A DNA stretch of 64,000 nucleotides, taken from NCBI RefSeq assembly GCF_004346185.1, contig NZ_SMAI01000012.1, positions 1 through 64,000 of the forward strand, written 5' to 3'. The stretch comes from Aquabacter spiritensis (GTDB taxonomy: Bacteria > Pseudomonadota > Alphaproteobacteria > Rhizobiales > Xanthobacteraceae). Shown piece after piece: positions 35,285-44,109 of this stretch. Under the pieces are notes generated by a model that saw only the letters and a program-made list of their open reading frames with translations, made no database searches and was not told the DNA's origin. Each line of letters opens with the position of its first letter. The first letter of the stretch is position 1. The position numbers and the translations under genes are program-made.

Positions 35285-35838
35285 ACGCCCCCGCCCCGCG
35301 CTGGGCCTGGGCCCTGTCCGGCTCCGGTCATTTTTTCTCCGAGACGTTCGATCTGCTCGCAGAGATCGGCGATGTCGACCTGTTCGTCTCGGCGGCGGCG
35401 GCCGAAGTGCTGCGGATGTACCGCAAGGACGGCCATCCTTTGCCGCCCTCGACCAAAGTGTTCCGCGACACCACCGCGAGCGCGGCGCCGGTCGGCCTGT
35501 TCTATGAAGGCCGCTACCATACGCTGGTGGTGGCGCCGGCCTCTTCCAATACGGTGGCGAAATGCGTCCTCGGGATCTCCGACACGCTGGTCACCAATTG
35601 CTTCGCCCAGGCCGGAAAATGCCGGATCCCCGCCATCGTCTTCGCCTGCGACAGCGCGCCCGAACTGACCACGATGGCGCCGGGCGGCCCGGTGAAGGTC
35701 TATCCGCGCCGCATCGACCTCGAGAATACGACCCGTCTGAAGAGCTTCGACGACACGGTGGTGGCGGAAAGCTTCGCCGACCTCGTCTCGGCCGTCCGCG
35801 TCCGCCGGAACGGTCTGCACCCATGCCGTCCCGCCTAG
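35281..35838 (+). CDS. Flavoprotein of the archaeoflavoprotein/DmrX type
   Basis: A 185-residue flavoprotein of the Flavoprotein (PF02441-type) fold, with WALSGSGHFFSETFDLL at the nucleotide loop and the PASSNTVAKCVLGISDTLVTNCFAQAGK segment. Three cysteines near the middle may be redox active or coordinate a metal. Related proteins reduce dihydromethanopterin in bacteria (DmrX-like) and are found in C1-cofactor gene sets. It overlaps the kinase by four bases and precedes DUF6513 by 43 bases. The exact reaction is not certain. Confidence 0.75.
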   Translation: MNAPAPRWAWALSGSGHFFSETFDLLAEIGDVDLFVSAAAAEVLRMYRKDGHPLPPSTKVFRDTTASAAPVGLFYEGRYHTLVVAPASSNTVAKCVLGISDTLVTNCFAQAGKCRIPAIVFACDSAPELTTMAPGGPVKVYPRRIDLENTTRLKSFDDTVVAESFADLVSAVRVRRNGLHPCRPA

Positions 35839-35881
35839 CGCGCCGCTTCCCCCGCGGCGCGGCGGGGGAAAGGCGGGCGCC

Positions 35882-37306
35882 ATGACCGAGCGGGTCGCCC
35901 TGCTCACCGGCAGTCTCGCGGAGCCGCGGCTCGCGAAGATCGCCGCCGCGCTGCGCGACGACCGGCTCGATCCGGTGGTGATCAATATCGGCGTCAAGGT
36001 GGCCGCCTTGATGACGGCGGAGATCGTGGAGCGCCGGCTACATCTACCCGAGCGCGTGGACCGGGTGGTGATGCCGGGGCGCTTCCGGGGCAATCTCGAC
36101 CGCCTGTCGCTCCGGTTCGGCCTGCCTTTCGTCCGCGGCCCGGACGAGGCCGCCGATTTGCCCGATTTCTTCGCCCGCACGGGGCGAAGCGCCGACCTGT
36201 CGCGCCATGACGTGACGATCTTCGCAGAAATCGTCGATGCCCCGCGCCTTGCGATCGGCGACCTTCTCGCCCGCGCCCACGCCTATCGCGCGGACGGGGC
36301 GGACGTCATCGACCTCGGCGCCGTGCCCGGGGAAGCCTTCGACCATATCGAAGCGGCGATCGCCGCGCTCAAGGCCGAAGGTTTCGCCGTCAGCATCGAT
36401 TCCTTCGATCCCTCCGAACTCGCGCGCGGCGCGCAGGCGGGCGCCGATTATCTCCTCAGCCTCACCGAGGACACGCTCGCTATCGGCCTCGGCACGCCGG
36501 CCGTTCCGGTCCTGGTCCCGGCGCGCCCGGGCGACCTCGCCTCGCTGGTGCGCGCGGTCGAGGCCTGCCGCAAGGCGAACCGCCGGTTCCTCGCCGATCC
36601 CATCCTCGACCCGATCCATTTCGGCTTCACCGCTTCGCTTCAGCGCTACGCCGAATTGCGGCGGCTTCTGCCGGACGCGCCCATCCTGATGGGCATCGGC
36701 AATCTGACCGAACTGACCGACGCCGACACGACGGGGATGACCGCCCTTCTGATGGGGATCGTCTCCGAGCTGCGCCTGAATGCCGTGCTGGCGGTCGAGG
36801 TCAGCCCGCATTGCCGGTCGGCGGTGCGCGAATGCGACCGCGCGCGGCGCGAATTCTATGCGGCGCGGGAGGCCGGCGCCTTGCCGCAGGGGTTTGGTGG
36901 GGGCCTGATGGCGTTGCGCGACCGCAAGCCGCATGCGGCCTCGGACGCGGACGTCCGGCGCCTCGCCGCCTCGGTTCGTGACGCCAATTACCGCATCGCG
37001 GTCACCGCGGAGGGGATTCACGCCTTCAACCGCGACGGCCACCATCTCGCCGCCGATCCGTTCGCGCTGTTTCCGCACCTCGAGGTCGAGGGCGATGCGG
37101 CGCACGCCTTCTATCTCGGCGTCGAGACGGCGCGCGCCGAGATCGCCCATCGCCTCGGCAAGCGCTATGCCCAGGACGAGGCCCTGGACTGGGGCGTGGC
37201 CGGGGGGCCGGCGCCCCCGGAACCCGACCGCCATCGGCTGGCATTCAAGGCCGCCGGCCCGACCCTGTCCCCCCGTCCCGGCCCGGACGCGGAGGACGAG
37301 GCATGA
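35882..37306 (+). CDS. DUF6513 domain protein with a pterin-binding (dihydropteroate-synthase-like) core
   Basis: A 474-residue protein in two parts. The N-terminal half (residues 1 to about 125) is the DUF6513 type, opening MTERVALLTGSLAEPRL. It is followed by a TIM barrel of the pterin-binding type (VTIFAEIVDAPRL, DGADVIDLGAVPG, SIDSFDPSELARGA), which resembles dihydropteroate synthase. In the archaeal pathway a synthase of this fold has been proposed to join the pterin to ribofuranosylaminobenzene phosphate; here the same role in tetrahydromethanopterin synthesis is inferred. A good AAAGG lies before the ATG. It overlaps the DUF447 gene by four bases. Confidence 0.82.
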   Translation: MTERVALLTGSLAEPRLAKIAAALRDDRLDPVVINIGVKVAALMTAEIVERRLHLPERVDRVVMPGRFRGNLDRLSLRFGLPFVRGPDEAADLPDFFARTGRSADLSRHDVTIFAEIVDAPRLAIGDLLARAHAYRADGADVIDLGAVPGEAFDHIEAAIAALKAEGFAVSIDSFDPSELARGAQAGADYLLSLTEDTLAIGLGTPAVPVLVPARPGDLASLVRAVEACRKANRRFLADPILDPIHFGFTASLQRYAELRRLLPDAPILMGIGNLTELTDADTTGMTALLMGIVSELRLNAVLAVEVSPHCRSAVRECDRARREFYAAREAGALPQGFGGGLMALRDRKPHAASDADVRRLAASVRDANYRIAVTAEGIHAFNRDGHHLAADPFALFPHLEVEGDAAHAFYLGVETARAEIAHRLGKRYAQDEALDWGVAGGPAPPEPDRHRLAFKAAGPTLSPRPGPDAEDEA

Positions 37307-37869
37307 TCCGCGAGGCGATCGTGACGACGCTCGGCCCCGACGGCGCACCGCACCTCGCCCCGATGGGCGCCACCGTGACCGAAACGGGCTATGTGCTGCA
37401 GCCCTTCCGACCGTCCCGGACCCTCGATCATCTCGCCGCGCAGCGCTGCGGCGTGATCAATTTCACCGACGATGCGCGGATTTTCGCCGGCTGCATCACC
37501 GGCCGCCGACGGGATTGGCCGACCGCTCCGGCGACGCGCATTCCCGGCGTGCGCCTCGCCGCCGCCTTGGCCCATGCCGAGGTCGAAGTCACCCATATGG
37601 ACGACGACGCCGTGCGCCCGCGCTTCCTCTGCCGCGTGGTGCACCAGGCCAACCACGCCCCCTTCGCCGGGCTCAATCGCGCCGTGGCGGCGGTGATCGA
37701 GGCGGCGATCCTGGTCTCCCGCCTCGGGCTCCTGGACGCGGACCGGATCGCGCGCGAGATGGCGGCGCTGGAAATCCCGGTCGCCAAGACCGGCGGGCCG
37801 GCGGAGCGCGAGGCCTTCGACTGGCTGTGCCAGGCGGTGGCGGCGCACCGGACGGGGGGCGCCGCATGA
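37303..37869 (+). CDS. DUF447 domain protein (C1 cofactor operon)
   Basis: A 188-residue split-barrel flavin-binding-like protein of the DUF447 family, with IVTTLGPDGAPHLAPMGATVTETGYVLQPFRPSRTL at the start and a helical C-terminal part with REMAALEIPVAKTGGPAEREAFDWL. DUF447 proteins are found next to tetrahydromethanopterin genes in methanogens and in bacterial C1 oxidisers, so this is an expected partner, but its catalytic role is not known. It overlaps its neighbours on both sides by four bases. Confidence 0.85.
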   Translation: MIREAIVTTLGPDGAPHLAPMGATVTETGYVLQPFRPSRTLDHLAAQRCGVINFTDDARIFAGCITGRRRDWPTAPATRIPGVRLAAALAHAEVEVTHMDDDAVRPRFLCRVVHQANHAPFAGLNRAVAAVIEAAILVSRLGLLDADRIAREMAALEIPVAKTGGPAEREAFDWLCQAVAAHRTGGAA

Positions 37870-38597
37870 TCGCCGCCGGACCCCGGCCGGGGCTTCTCGC
37901 CAGCGTCGCGACGCCCGAGGAGATGGCGCTCGCCATCGCTGGCGGCGCCGACATCGTGGATTTGAAGGATCCGGCCGCCGGGGCGCTCGGCGCCTGGGAA
38001 CTGGATGCCCTCGAGCGCGCGGTGAAGCACCGCGCCGGGGCCGCGCGGCCGTTGCTCAGCGCCACGGTCGGCGACCATCCCTGCACGGCCGACGCCCTGT
38101 CCCAAGCGGCGGAGGCGGTGGCGGCGACGGGCATTCCCCTTGTGAAAATCGGCTTCGCCACCAAGGGCTTGACATCGGCCGCGGTGGTCGCGGCGATCTC
38201 GGGGCTTGCCCCGCTCGCCCGGCGTGCGCGCCTCGTCGCCGTGCTGTTCGCCGACCAGGATCCCGATTTCGCCCTGCTCGGCCCGCTCACCGCCGCCGGT
38301 TTCCACGGCGCCATGCTCGACACGGCGGACAAAGCGGGCGGCGCCCTGCGCCATCATCTGGCGGACGCGCGGCTCGGCGCCTTCGTCGCCGAGGCGCGCG
38401 GGCGCGGGCTCCTCACTGGGCTCGCCGGGTCGCTTCGCACCACCGATATCGCCCCGCTCGCCGCGCTCGCGCCCGATTATCTCGGCTTCCGCGGCGCGCT
38501 GTGTTCCGGCGGCCGCATCGGGCGGATGGAGGCCGCCGCCCTCGCGGACGTGCGCGCGCGGCTCGACCGCGCGGCGCGCCTCCCTGACGCGGTCTGA
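37866..38597 (+). CDS. mfnB: (5-Formylfuran-3-yl)methyl phosphate synthase, MfnB (DUF556)
   Basis: MfnB builds the furan ring of methanofuran from two molecules of glyceraldehyde 3-phosphate. The 243-residue (beta/alpha)8 protein has PGLLASVATPEEMALAIAGGADIVDLKDPAAGALGAW, a lysine in GIPLVKIGFATKGL, and the later DYLGFRGALCSGGR segment, all typical of DUF556. The conserved lysine of VDLKDPAAGALG is the likely Schiff-base residue. It is the last gene of the C1-cofactor operon, overlapped by DUF447, and converges with the GT9 gene (three bases apart). The methanofuran-like cofactor carries the formyl group in bacterial formaldehyde oxidation. Confidence 0.92.
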   Translation: MIAAGPRPGLLASVATPEEMALAIAGGADIVDLKDPAAGALGAWELDALERAVKHRAGAARPLLSATVGDHPCTADALSQAAEAVAATGIPLVKIGFATKGLTSAAVVAAISGLAPLARRARLVAVLFADQDPDFALLGPLTAAGFHGAMLDTADKAGGALRHHLADARLGAFVAEARGRGLLTGLAGSLRTTDIAPLAALAPDYLGFRGALCSGGRIGRMEAAALADVRARLDRAARLPDAV

Positions 38598-38600
38598 CCT

Positions 38601-39596
38601 TCAGGCCGAGACCGGCCGCAGGCCGCGGCAGGCGGCGATGCGGGCGAGAAGCGCGGCATCCACCGCCTCGATCGTCACGTCGCGCAGGTCGATGCCGCGA
38701 TCCGGCGGCCGCACCTCGACCACGCCCGGATTGCGCGGTCCGGTCACTTCGAGCACCGTCGGCCCGAACAGGCCGACGCTCGGCACGCCGAGCGCGCCCG
38801 CCATGTGCAGCAGACCGGAATCGTTGCCGAGGAACAGGTCGGCACTCGCCAATTGGCAGGCGGCCGCGTCGAGCGGGGTCGCGGTGAAGTCGCGGATCGG
38901 CGCGGCGCCGGCGATCATCGCGGCCACCGCCTGTTCGCGCGGGCCGCCGAGGAGCCAGATGTCCCAGCCCCGCCGGGCGAAGCGCCGGGCGATCTCGGCA
39001 AAGCGCTCCGGCGGCCAGATCCGCCGGTCATTATAGGCGCCGGGTCCCAAAGCGAGGACCGGGCCGGCCGGCATGCCGCCGAGCGCCGCGCGGCGCCAGG
39101 CCTCGAGCACCGGCGGGGGGATCACCATTTCCGGCGGCAGCATCGCGCCGCAGGCGGCGAGGCGGCCGGAAAAGGCGAGCGCGCAGACCTTCTCGGTTTC
39201 GCCGTAGAGCCGCGCCTCGCCGGAACAGACCCGGTTGATCAGAACCGCCCGGCCTTCGCCGAACCAGCCGACGCGCTCGGGAATGCCGGCGAGAAAGGGC
39301 ACCAGCGCCGCCTTCAGCGTCCGGCTGACGATATAAGCACGCCGATAGCCCTGCCGCCGCAGCCGCGCGGCGAGCCGCAGCTTCTGCGGCAGGCCGAAGC
39401 GTCCGTGCGGCGTATCGTCCACGAAGGCGCCCCGCAGATGCGGCACGAAGGGCACGAGGCGGTCGACCGGACTGCGGCACAGAAAGTCGATCTGCGCCCC
39501 CGGCTCCTGCAGCGCGATGTGCCGCGCGAGCGCGAAACAGCGAATATGGTCGCCGATGCCGCCGAAGCCGGCGATGAGAATTGGGGCCGATGTCAC
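38601..39596 (-). CDS. Glycosyltransferase family 9 (heptosyltransferase-like)
   Basis: A 331-residue GT-B-fold glycosyltransferase of family 9, which includes the ADP-heptose:LPS heptosyltransferases. The N-terminal GFGGIGDHIRCFALARHI (loop) and C-terminal ASADLFLGNDSGLLHMAGALGVPSVGLFGPT pattern, the donor-binding motif, are clear. The acceptor cannot be told from the sequence; LPS core or another surface polysaccharide is most likely. It converges with mfnB, and is followed upstream by a small lipoprotein gene with 75 bases between. Confidence 0.9.
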   Translation of the reverse strand: MTSAPILIAGFGGIGDHIRCFALARHIALQEPGAQIDFLCRSPVDRLVPFVPHLRGAFVDDTPHGRFGLPQKLRLAARLRRQGYRRAYIVSRTLKAALVPFLAGIPERVGWFGEGRAVLINRVCSGEARLYGETEKVCALAFSGRLAACGAMLPPEMVIPPPVLEAWRRAALGGMPAGPVLALGPGAYNDRRIWPPERFAEIARRFARRGWDIWLLGGPREQAVAAMIAGAAPIRDFTATPLDAAACQLASADLFLGNDSGLLHMAGALGVPSVGLFGPTVLEVTGPRNPGVVEVRPPDRGIDLRDVTIEAVDAALLARIAACRGLRPVSA

Positions 39597-39671
39597 ATTA
39601 CGCTTCCAGCCCGACGTACCAGCCCCGCAACACCCACATACCCCAGCTCATGCCCCCGCGGAACCTGCCCG

Positions 39672-40010
39672 TCAAGGGCTCTCCGCGGCGGCGGCCTCGC
39701 CCTTCTGCTGGGTCTGCCGGCCGAGGGCTTCGAGGTCCTTTTCCATCTTCGCCTGACCGGCCGCGTCGAGCACCGGCGGACGGGACGGCGCCGCGGCGGG
39801 GATGAAGGTCGGATATTGCCCGGCCGGCGCCTGAGGAACCTCCGGCTCCTTGGGGCCGAACATGCCGAATATGCCCTCCCCCGCGCAGCCAGCGAGGAGC
39901 AGCGCACATCCCGCCGCGATCGCGAGGCGTACGATGCGTGTCGCGGAACCGCCCGCCATGGGGCTGCCCGCCACGGACTTGCCGGCTTCGCCCTGTCCTA
40001 TTCCACCCAT
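39672..40010 (-). CDS. Small outer-envelope lipoprotein
   Basis: A 112-residue lipoprotein: the hydrophobic segment RLAIAAGCALLLAGC ends in the lipobox with the cysteine at residue 42 from the first ATG. Another start (ATG at 39959) would give a shorter, more usual signal of 25 residues, but CGGAG lies at a good distance from the first ATG only. The mature part is a Pro/Ala-rich linker followed by a short Gln/Glu/Lys helix (DAAGQAKMEKDLEALGRQTQQKGEAAA). I know no family. It is divergent from phaC, whose ATG is 146 bases away. Confidence 0.65.
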   Translation of the reverse strand: MGGIGQGEAGKSVAGSPMAGGSATRIVRLAIAAGCALLLAGCAGEGIFGMFGPKEPEVPQAPAGQYPTFIPAAAPSRPPVLDAAGQAKMEKDLEALGRQTQQKGEAAAAESP

Positions 40011-40155
40011 GAAAGCTCCGAACCCCGAACTCTGTCGACGCGGCGGGCTCCGCCCTCGCCTGCCGGCTTACGCCCCGTTACTATGCCCGAAGCCGGAAAC
40101 GCGATACAGGCCCGACGCGGCGATTTCCGATCGGTCCTGAACCAAGGGAAGCCTC

Positions 40156-41961
40156 ATGGCGACGAACAAGAAAATCATCGCGGATCCGCCTCCCCCGAAG
40201 CTCGACATGGATGCGTTCGCCCATAATCTCGCGCAATTGGTGGAAGAGGGCGGCAAGGCGCTGGCCGCCTATATCCGCCCCCGCGAGGAAGGCAAGAAGG
40301 ACGATCTCGCCGACGACGTCGCCGATGCGGTGAAGACCATCGGGACCGTGGCGGAATACTGGCTGGCCGATCCCCAGCGCACCGTCGAGGCGCAGGCGCG
40401 GCTGATGACCGGCTATCTCGGCGTCTGGACCGCGGCGCTGCGGCGCATGTCGGGGGAGCCGGCCGAGCCGGTGGTCGCACCCGATCCGCGCGATGCCCGC
40501 TTCAAGGACGTGGAATGGTCCACGAACCCGTTCTTCGACGCCCTCAAGCAGACCTATCTCGTCACCAGCCAATGGGCCGACGCGATGGTGAAGGAAGCCG
40601 ACACGCTCGACCCGCACGTCAAGCACAAGGCCGGGTTCCTGGTGCGGCAATTGACCAATGCCATCTCGCCCTCGAACTTCATCCTGACCAATCCCGAGCT
40701 CCTGCGCGAGACGGTCAATTCCTCGGGCGAGAACCTCGTGCGGGGCATGAAGAATCTCACCGAGGACCTGATCGAGGGGAAGGGCGACCTGCGCATCCGC
40801 CAGACCGACATGTCGGCCTTCGAGGTGGGGCGCAATCTCGCGACCACGCCGGGCAAGGTGATCTTCGAGACCGATTTGATGCAGCTCATCCAGTATGAGC
40901 CGTCGACCCCGTCGGTGAAGAAGGTGCCGGTTCTGATCGTGCCGCCCTGGATCAACAAATTCTATATTCTCGACCTGACCCCCGAAAAATCCTTCATCAA
41001 ATGGCTGGTCGATCAGGGCCTGACCGTGTTCGTGGTGTCCTGGGTCAATCCGGACGCCCGCCTCGCCGCTAAGGGCTTCGACGATTATATGCGCGACGGC
41101 ATCCTCGCGGCGCTCGACACCGTGCTGAAGGCGACGGGCGAGGAGCAGGCGCATACGGTCGGCTATTGCGTCGGCGGGACCCTTCTGGCCGTCACGCTCG
41201 CTTATCTCGCGGCGAAGAAGGACACCCGCGTCGCCAGCGCCACCTTCCTGACCACCCAGATCGACTTCACCCATGCCGGCGACCTGAAGGTGTTCGTCGA
41301 CGAGGAGCAATTGGGCGTGCTCGAGCGCCGGATGAAGGAATTCGGCTATCTCGAGGGCCGCAAGATGGCGAGCGCCTTCAACATGCTGCGCTCGAACGAT
41401 CTGATCTGGCCCTATGTGGTCAACAATTACATGAAGGGAAAGGCCCCCTTCCCCTTCGACCTGCTGTTCTGGAACGCGGATTCCACCCGCATGCCGGCAG
41501 CCAACCACTCATATTACCTGCGCAACTGCTATCTCGAGAACAATATCGCGCGCGGCAAGGCGGAGATCGGCGGCGAGCGCATCGACATGAGCAAGGTGAC
41601 GATCCCGGTCTACGATCTCGCGACGCGCGAGGACCATATCGCCCCGGCCCGCTCGGCCTTCATCGGCGCGGGGCTCCTCGGCGGGCCTGTGCGCTATGTC
41701 CTGGCCGGGTCCGGCCACATTGCCGGCGTCGTCAACCCGCCCTCCAAGCAGAAATACCAGCATTGGACCGGCGGCGAGGCCAAAGGCGAGTTCGACGATT
41801 GGCTGAAGAGCGCGCAGGAACATCCGGGCTCCTGGTGGCCGGACTGGGTCGCCTGGTTCTCCGCGCTCCACCCGGAGGACGTGCCGGCCCGGCCGATCGG
41901 CGGCGGGCATTTCAACGCGATCGAGGACGCCCCGGGGCGCTACGTGCGCGAGCGCTCCTGA
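40156..41961 (+). CDS. phaC: Class I poly(3-hydroxyalkanoate) polymerase PhaC
   Basis: PhaC polymerises (R)-3-hydroxyacyl-CoA into polyhydroxyalkanoate storage granules. The 601-residue protein is of class I length. The lipase-like box [10 protein letters not shown] contains the catalytic Cys338; the [14 protein letters not shown] and [12 protein letters not shown] segments carry the Asp (in ATREDHIAP) and the His of the triad. The conserved [38 protein letters not shown] motif is intact. An AAGGGAAG ribosome site precedes the ATG. No phaA, phaB or phaP lies near. It is a monocistronic unit. Confidence 0.96.
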   Translation: MATNKKIIADPPPPKLDMDAFAHNLAQLVEEGGKALAAYIRPREEGKKDDLADDVADAVKTIGTVAEYWLADPQRTVEAQARLMTGYLGVWTAALRRMSGEPAEPVVAPDPRDARFKDVEWSTNPFFDALKQTYLVTSQWADAMVKEADTLDPHVKHKAGFLVRQLTNAISPSNFILTNPELLRETVNSSGENLVRGMKNLTEDLIEGKGDLRIRQTDMSAFEVGRNLATTPGKVIFETDLMQLIQYEPSTPSVKKVPVLIVPPWINKFYILDLTPEKSFIKWLVDQGLTVFVVSWVNPDARLAAKGFDDYMRDGILAALDTVLKATGEEQAHTVGYCVGGTLLAVTLAYLAAKKDTRVASATFLTTQIDFTHAGDLKVFVDEEQLGVLERRMKEFGYLEGRKMASAFNMLRSNDLIWPYVVNNYMKGKAPFPFDLLFWNADSTRMPAANHSYYLRNCYLENNIARGKAEIGGERIDMSKVTIPVYDLATREDHIAPARSAFIGAGLLGGPVRYVLAGSGHIAGVVNPPSKQKYQHWTGGEAKGEFDDWLKSAQEHPGSWWPDWVAWFSALHPEDVPARPIGGGHFNAIEDAPGRYVRERS

Positions 41962-42146
41962 AACCGCCACGCAGCCCCTCGGCCCGGATCCGGTAAGGTC
42001 GGAGCGACCCTGGTCGGATCCGGCCCGGGACCAACGAGAGCGACCGCTTTGCCGATCGGTTCGCGACTCGGATCGATCGGAGCGTGCCCTCGGTCGCGCC
42101 CCTTCGTCGTCGCCGTGCCGATCGCGGTCCGCCGCAACGTTCCGCT

Positions 42147-42626
42147 CTATCCCGCATAGGCGCGCCGGATGGCGGCGAGGTCGATCTTCGTCATCCCCAT
42201 CATCGCGCGCATGGCGCGTTCCGACTGCGCCGGCGTGCCGGAGACGATCATCTCCGGCACCTGCCAGGAATTGATCTGCCAGGTGAGGCCGAACCGGTCG
42301 GTCAGCCAGCCGCAATCGTGGCCCTCCCCGCCTTCGCCGAGCGTCGTCCACAGACGGTCGATCTCCGCCTGGGTTTCGCAATCGACGAACAGCGACACCG
42401 CACCGGTAAATTTGAAATGCGGGCCGCCATTGATCGCGCCGAAGGTCTGCCCGGCGAGTTCGAAGGCGATCGTCATGACCGAGCCCTCGGGACCCGGCCC
42501 CGCCTTTCCATACCGGCCCACCTTCAGGATCCGGGAGTCCGGAAAGGCGGCGACATAGAAATCGACCGCCTCCTCGGCATTGCCGTCGAACCAGAGAAAC
42601 GGGGTGATCTTCTGCCGGATTTGCAT
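42147..42626 (-). CDS. VOC-family protein (PhnB/3-demethylubiquinone-methyltransferase-like)
   Basis: A 159-residue glyoxalase-fold (vicinal oxygen chelate) protein, of the type often mis-annotated as 3-demethylubiquinone-9 methyltransferase. The markers are ITPFLWFDGNAEEAVDFYVAAFPDSRI, the FGAINGGPHFKFTGAVSLFVDCETQAEIDRLW segment, and DRFGLTWQI. The GAGGAGG ribosome site before the ATG at 42626 decides the start. PhnB homologues are unrelated to phosphonate use, so proximity to the phn cluster means nothing here. It stands alone between phaC and the GST. Confidence 0.88.
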   Translation of the reverse strand: MQIRQKITPFLWFDGNAEEAVDFYVAAFPDSRILKVGRYGKAGPGPEGSVMTIAFELAGQTFGAINGGPHFKFTGAVSLFVDCETQAEIDRLWTTLGEGGEGHDCGWLTDRFGLTWQINSWQVPEMIVSGTPAQSERAMRAMMGMTKIDLAAIRRAYAG

Positions 42627-42875
42627 GGCGGCCTCCTCGGTTGCGCAGCCCAAAGGACGCGCAGCCGGCCCCGCCGCCGACATCGGGTCTGCCGGATTTT
42701 AAAGCCGCGCCGATCCTGACCCGCGCGGGCACAGATCGGTTGACCGTTTCCGACAAATCGTCCCGCGCACCGCCCAATTGCGCCAGCACTTCTGGGGTCG
42801 GCGGAATTCTCAATTTTCGGATCGGCGGCCTGCAAACAGCAAAGTATTGTGAAATGTTGAGTCTTGATGCACGCC

Positions 42876-42907
42876 TTGACACCAAAATATAACGATCGTA
42901 CCAAAAT
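42876..42907 (+). promoter_or_regulatory. Candidate promoter and direct repeat upstream of the GST gene
   Basis: A perfect TTGACA at 42876-42881 is followed, 17 bases later, by TACCAA, a partial -10 box. The octamer ACCAAAAT occurs twice (42881-42888 and 42900-42907) with a period of 19 bases, flanking CGATCG. Together they look like a sigma70 promoter with a regulator site. Confidence 0.4.
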
Positions 42908-42939
42908 CCTGTTGCTCAGTTCAGTGAGGATTCAGCGCC

Positions 42940-43695
42940 ATGTTGGAGGGGTCGGTACAGAGCGGCACGACCGCAGGACGCGACGGAACTGATCGAACCG
43001 AGGCCCCTGAGGTTGAAATCATCAGTTCCTCGACGTGCCCGTTCGCGCAACGGACCCGCATGGTATTGGCGACGAAAGGCATTGCATTCTCGCTCAAGGA
43101 AATCAGTCTCGACGACAAGCCTGACTGGTTTCTCAAATTGTCGCCTTACGGGAAAGTGCCGGTCCTGCGACATGGCGAGAAGGTGCTGTGGGAGTCGGCC
43201 GTCATCAACGAGTACCTTGATGAAGTATTTCCGGCTGTGCCGATGCTTCCGCAAGACCCCTTCCGTCGCGCCCTGGCCCGTATTTGGATCGACTTCGCGA
43301 ATGTCCGTATGGTGCCGCACGTTTATAAATTTATGCTTCGGCAGGATCAGGAGGGGCAAGAGTTTCAGCGGGAGCGTTTAACCGCGGCCGTATTGTTTAT
43401 GGAGCATTCGGGCTTGCGGGAGTTGTCGGGTGGACCATTCTGGATGGGCGACAGGCCTAACCTCGTGGACTTCACGTTCTTCCCGCACGTGCAGCGGTTC
43501 GTGGTCCTCAGTCACTACCGGTCATTCGTCATCCCTCCGGAATGCACCCGGCTTCTTGCGTGGATTGATGCCATGCACCAAACGCCCGCGGTGCAAGCCA
43601 TGCGCCCGAGCAATGAAACCCTCATCAGAAATTGGAGCAAGTACGCGCACAATACCGGCACTGGCGTCACGGCGCGAGAGATGCGCGAGGCATAA
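42940..43695 (+). CDS. Glutathione S-transferase, omega-like, with N-terminal cysteine
   Basis: A 251-residue glutathione S-transferase. The N-terminal thioredoxin-like domain starts near residue 25 (EVEIISSSTCPFAQRTRMVLATKGIAF); CPFAQR is the omega/dehydroascorbate-reductase pattern with a catalytic cysteine, rather than the serine or tyrosine of other classes. It is followed by KVPVLRHGEKVLWESAVINEYLDE with the glutathione-binding SAVI motif and an all-helical C-terminal domain. Codon use and lower GC differ from the neighbours, suggesting acquisition. The first 24 residues are an extension. Neighbours do not share an operon with it. Confidence 0.85.
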   Translation: MLEGSVQSGTTAGRDGTDRTEAPEVEIISSSTCPFAQRTRMVLATKGIAFSLKEISLDDKPDWFLKLSPYGKVPVLRHGEKVLWESAVINEYLDEVFPAVPMLPQDPFRRALARIWIDFANVRMVPHVYKFMLRQDQEGQEFQRERLTAAVLFMEHSGLRELSGGPFWMGDRPNLVDFTFFPHVQRFVVLSHYRSFVIPPECTRLLAWIDAMHQTPAVQAMRPSNETLIRNWSKYAHNTGTGVTAREMREA

Positions 43696-44109
43696 GAATT
43701 GCCCGAAGCCTTTTTCCGACACCCGGCTCGCCTCTGCGAAGCGGCGATAGTCCACGTCATTTGTGGCGGCGCATCCTGGCCTCGTCGCCGATTGCCACGG
43801 TGCGCGCGACCTTGATCGGCCAGGTGGTCGCTTGGCCGGCTCTATCCTTCCGGCGGGCCTCGGCCGGCGCGTGAGCCGGTTTGGTCGGCTTGAGCGCCTC
43901 TGCTGCCATATCCAGAAGACACGCGCCCCCTCGCAGGCGGGCTCCCTCAGCGAACTCGATGCCGTCGGATTTCTCCCCCCGGGCACTGCCATGGCGTCCC
44001 GGGGGGCGAAACCTGGACCGGAGCCGGCCGATCGGCGCCGAAGCCCCGGGGCAGCGGCGCGAGATCGCCGTTCGCGTCCGCGCCGCCGCTCCGGCGACCC
44101 CGCTTCACC
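43696..44109. other. Intergenic region after the GST gene
   Basis: About 410 bases between the GST gene and the convergent zinc-ribbon gene. Open frames occur on both strands but none shows a ribosome site, codon bias or a recognisable product, and I see no clear repeat or terminator hairpin. Confidence 0.35.

Noticed and set aside
41962-42146. Small GC-rich hairpins after phaC as an RNA gene or terminator
   Set aside because: The stems are only five bases or are self-complementary GGATCC cores, with no T tract.
42147-42626. The PhnB-like VOC protein as part of the phosphonate system
   Set aside because: PhnB homologues are not needed for C-P cleavage, and this gene is 19 kb away from the phn operon and in its own unit.
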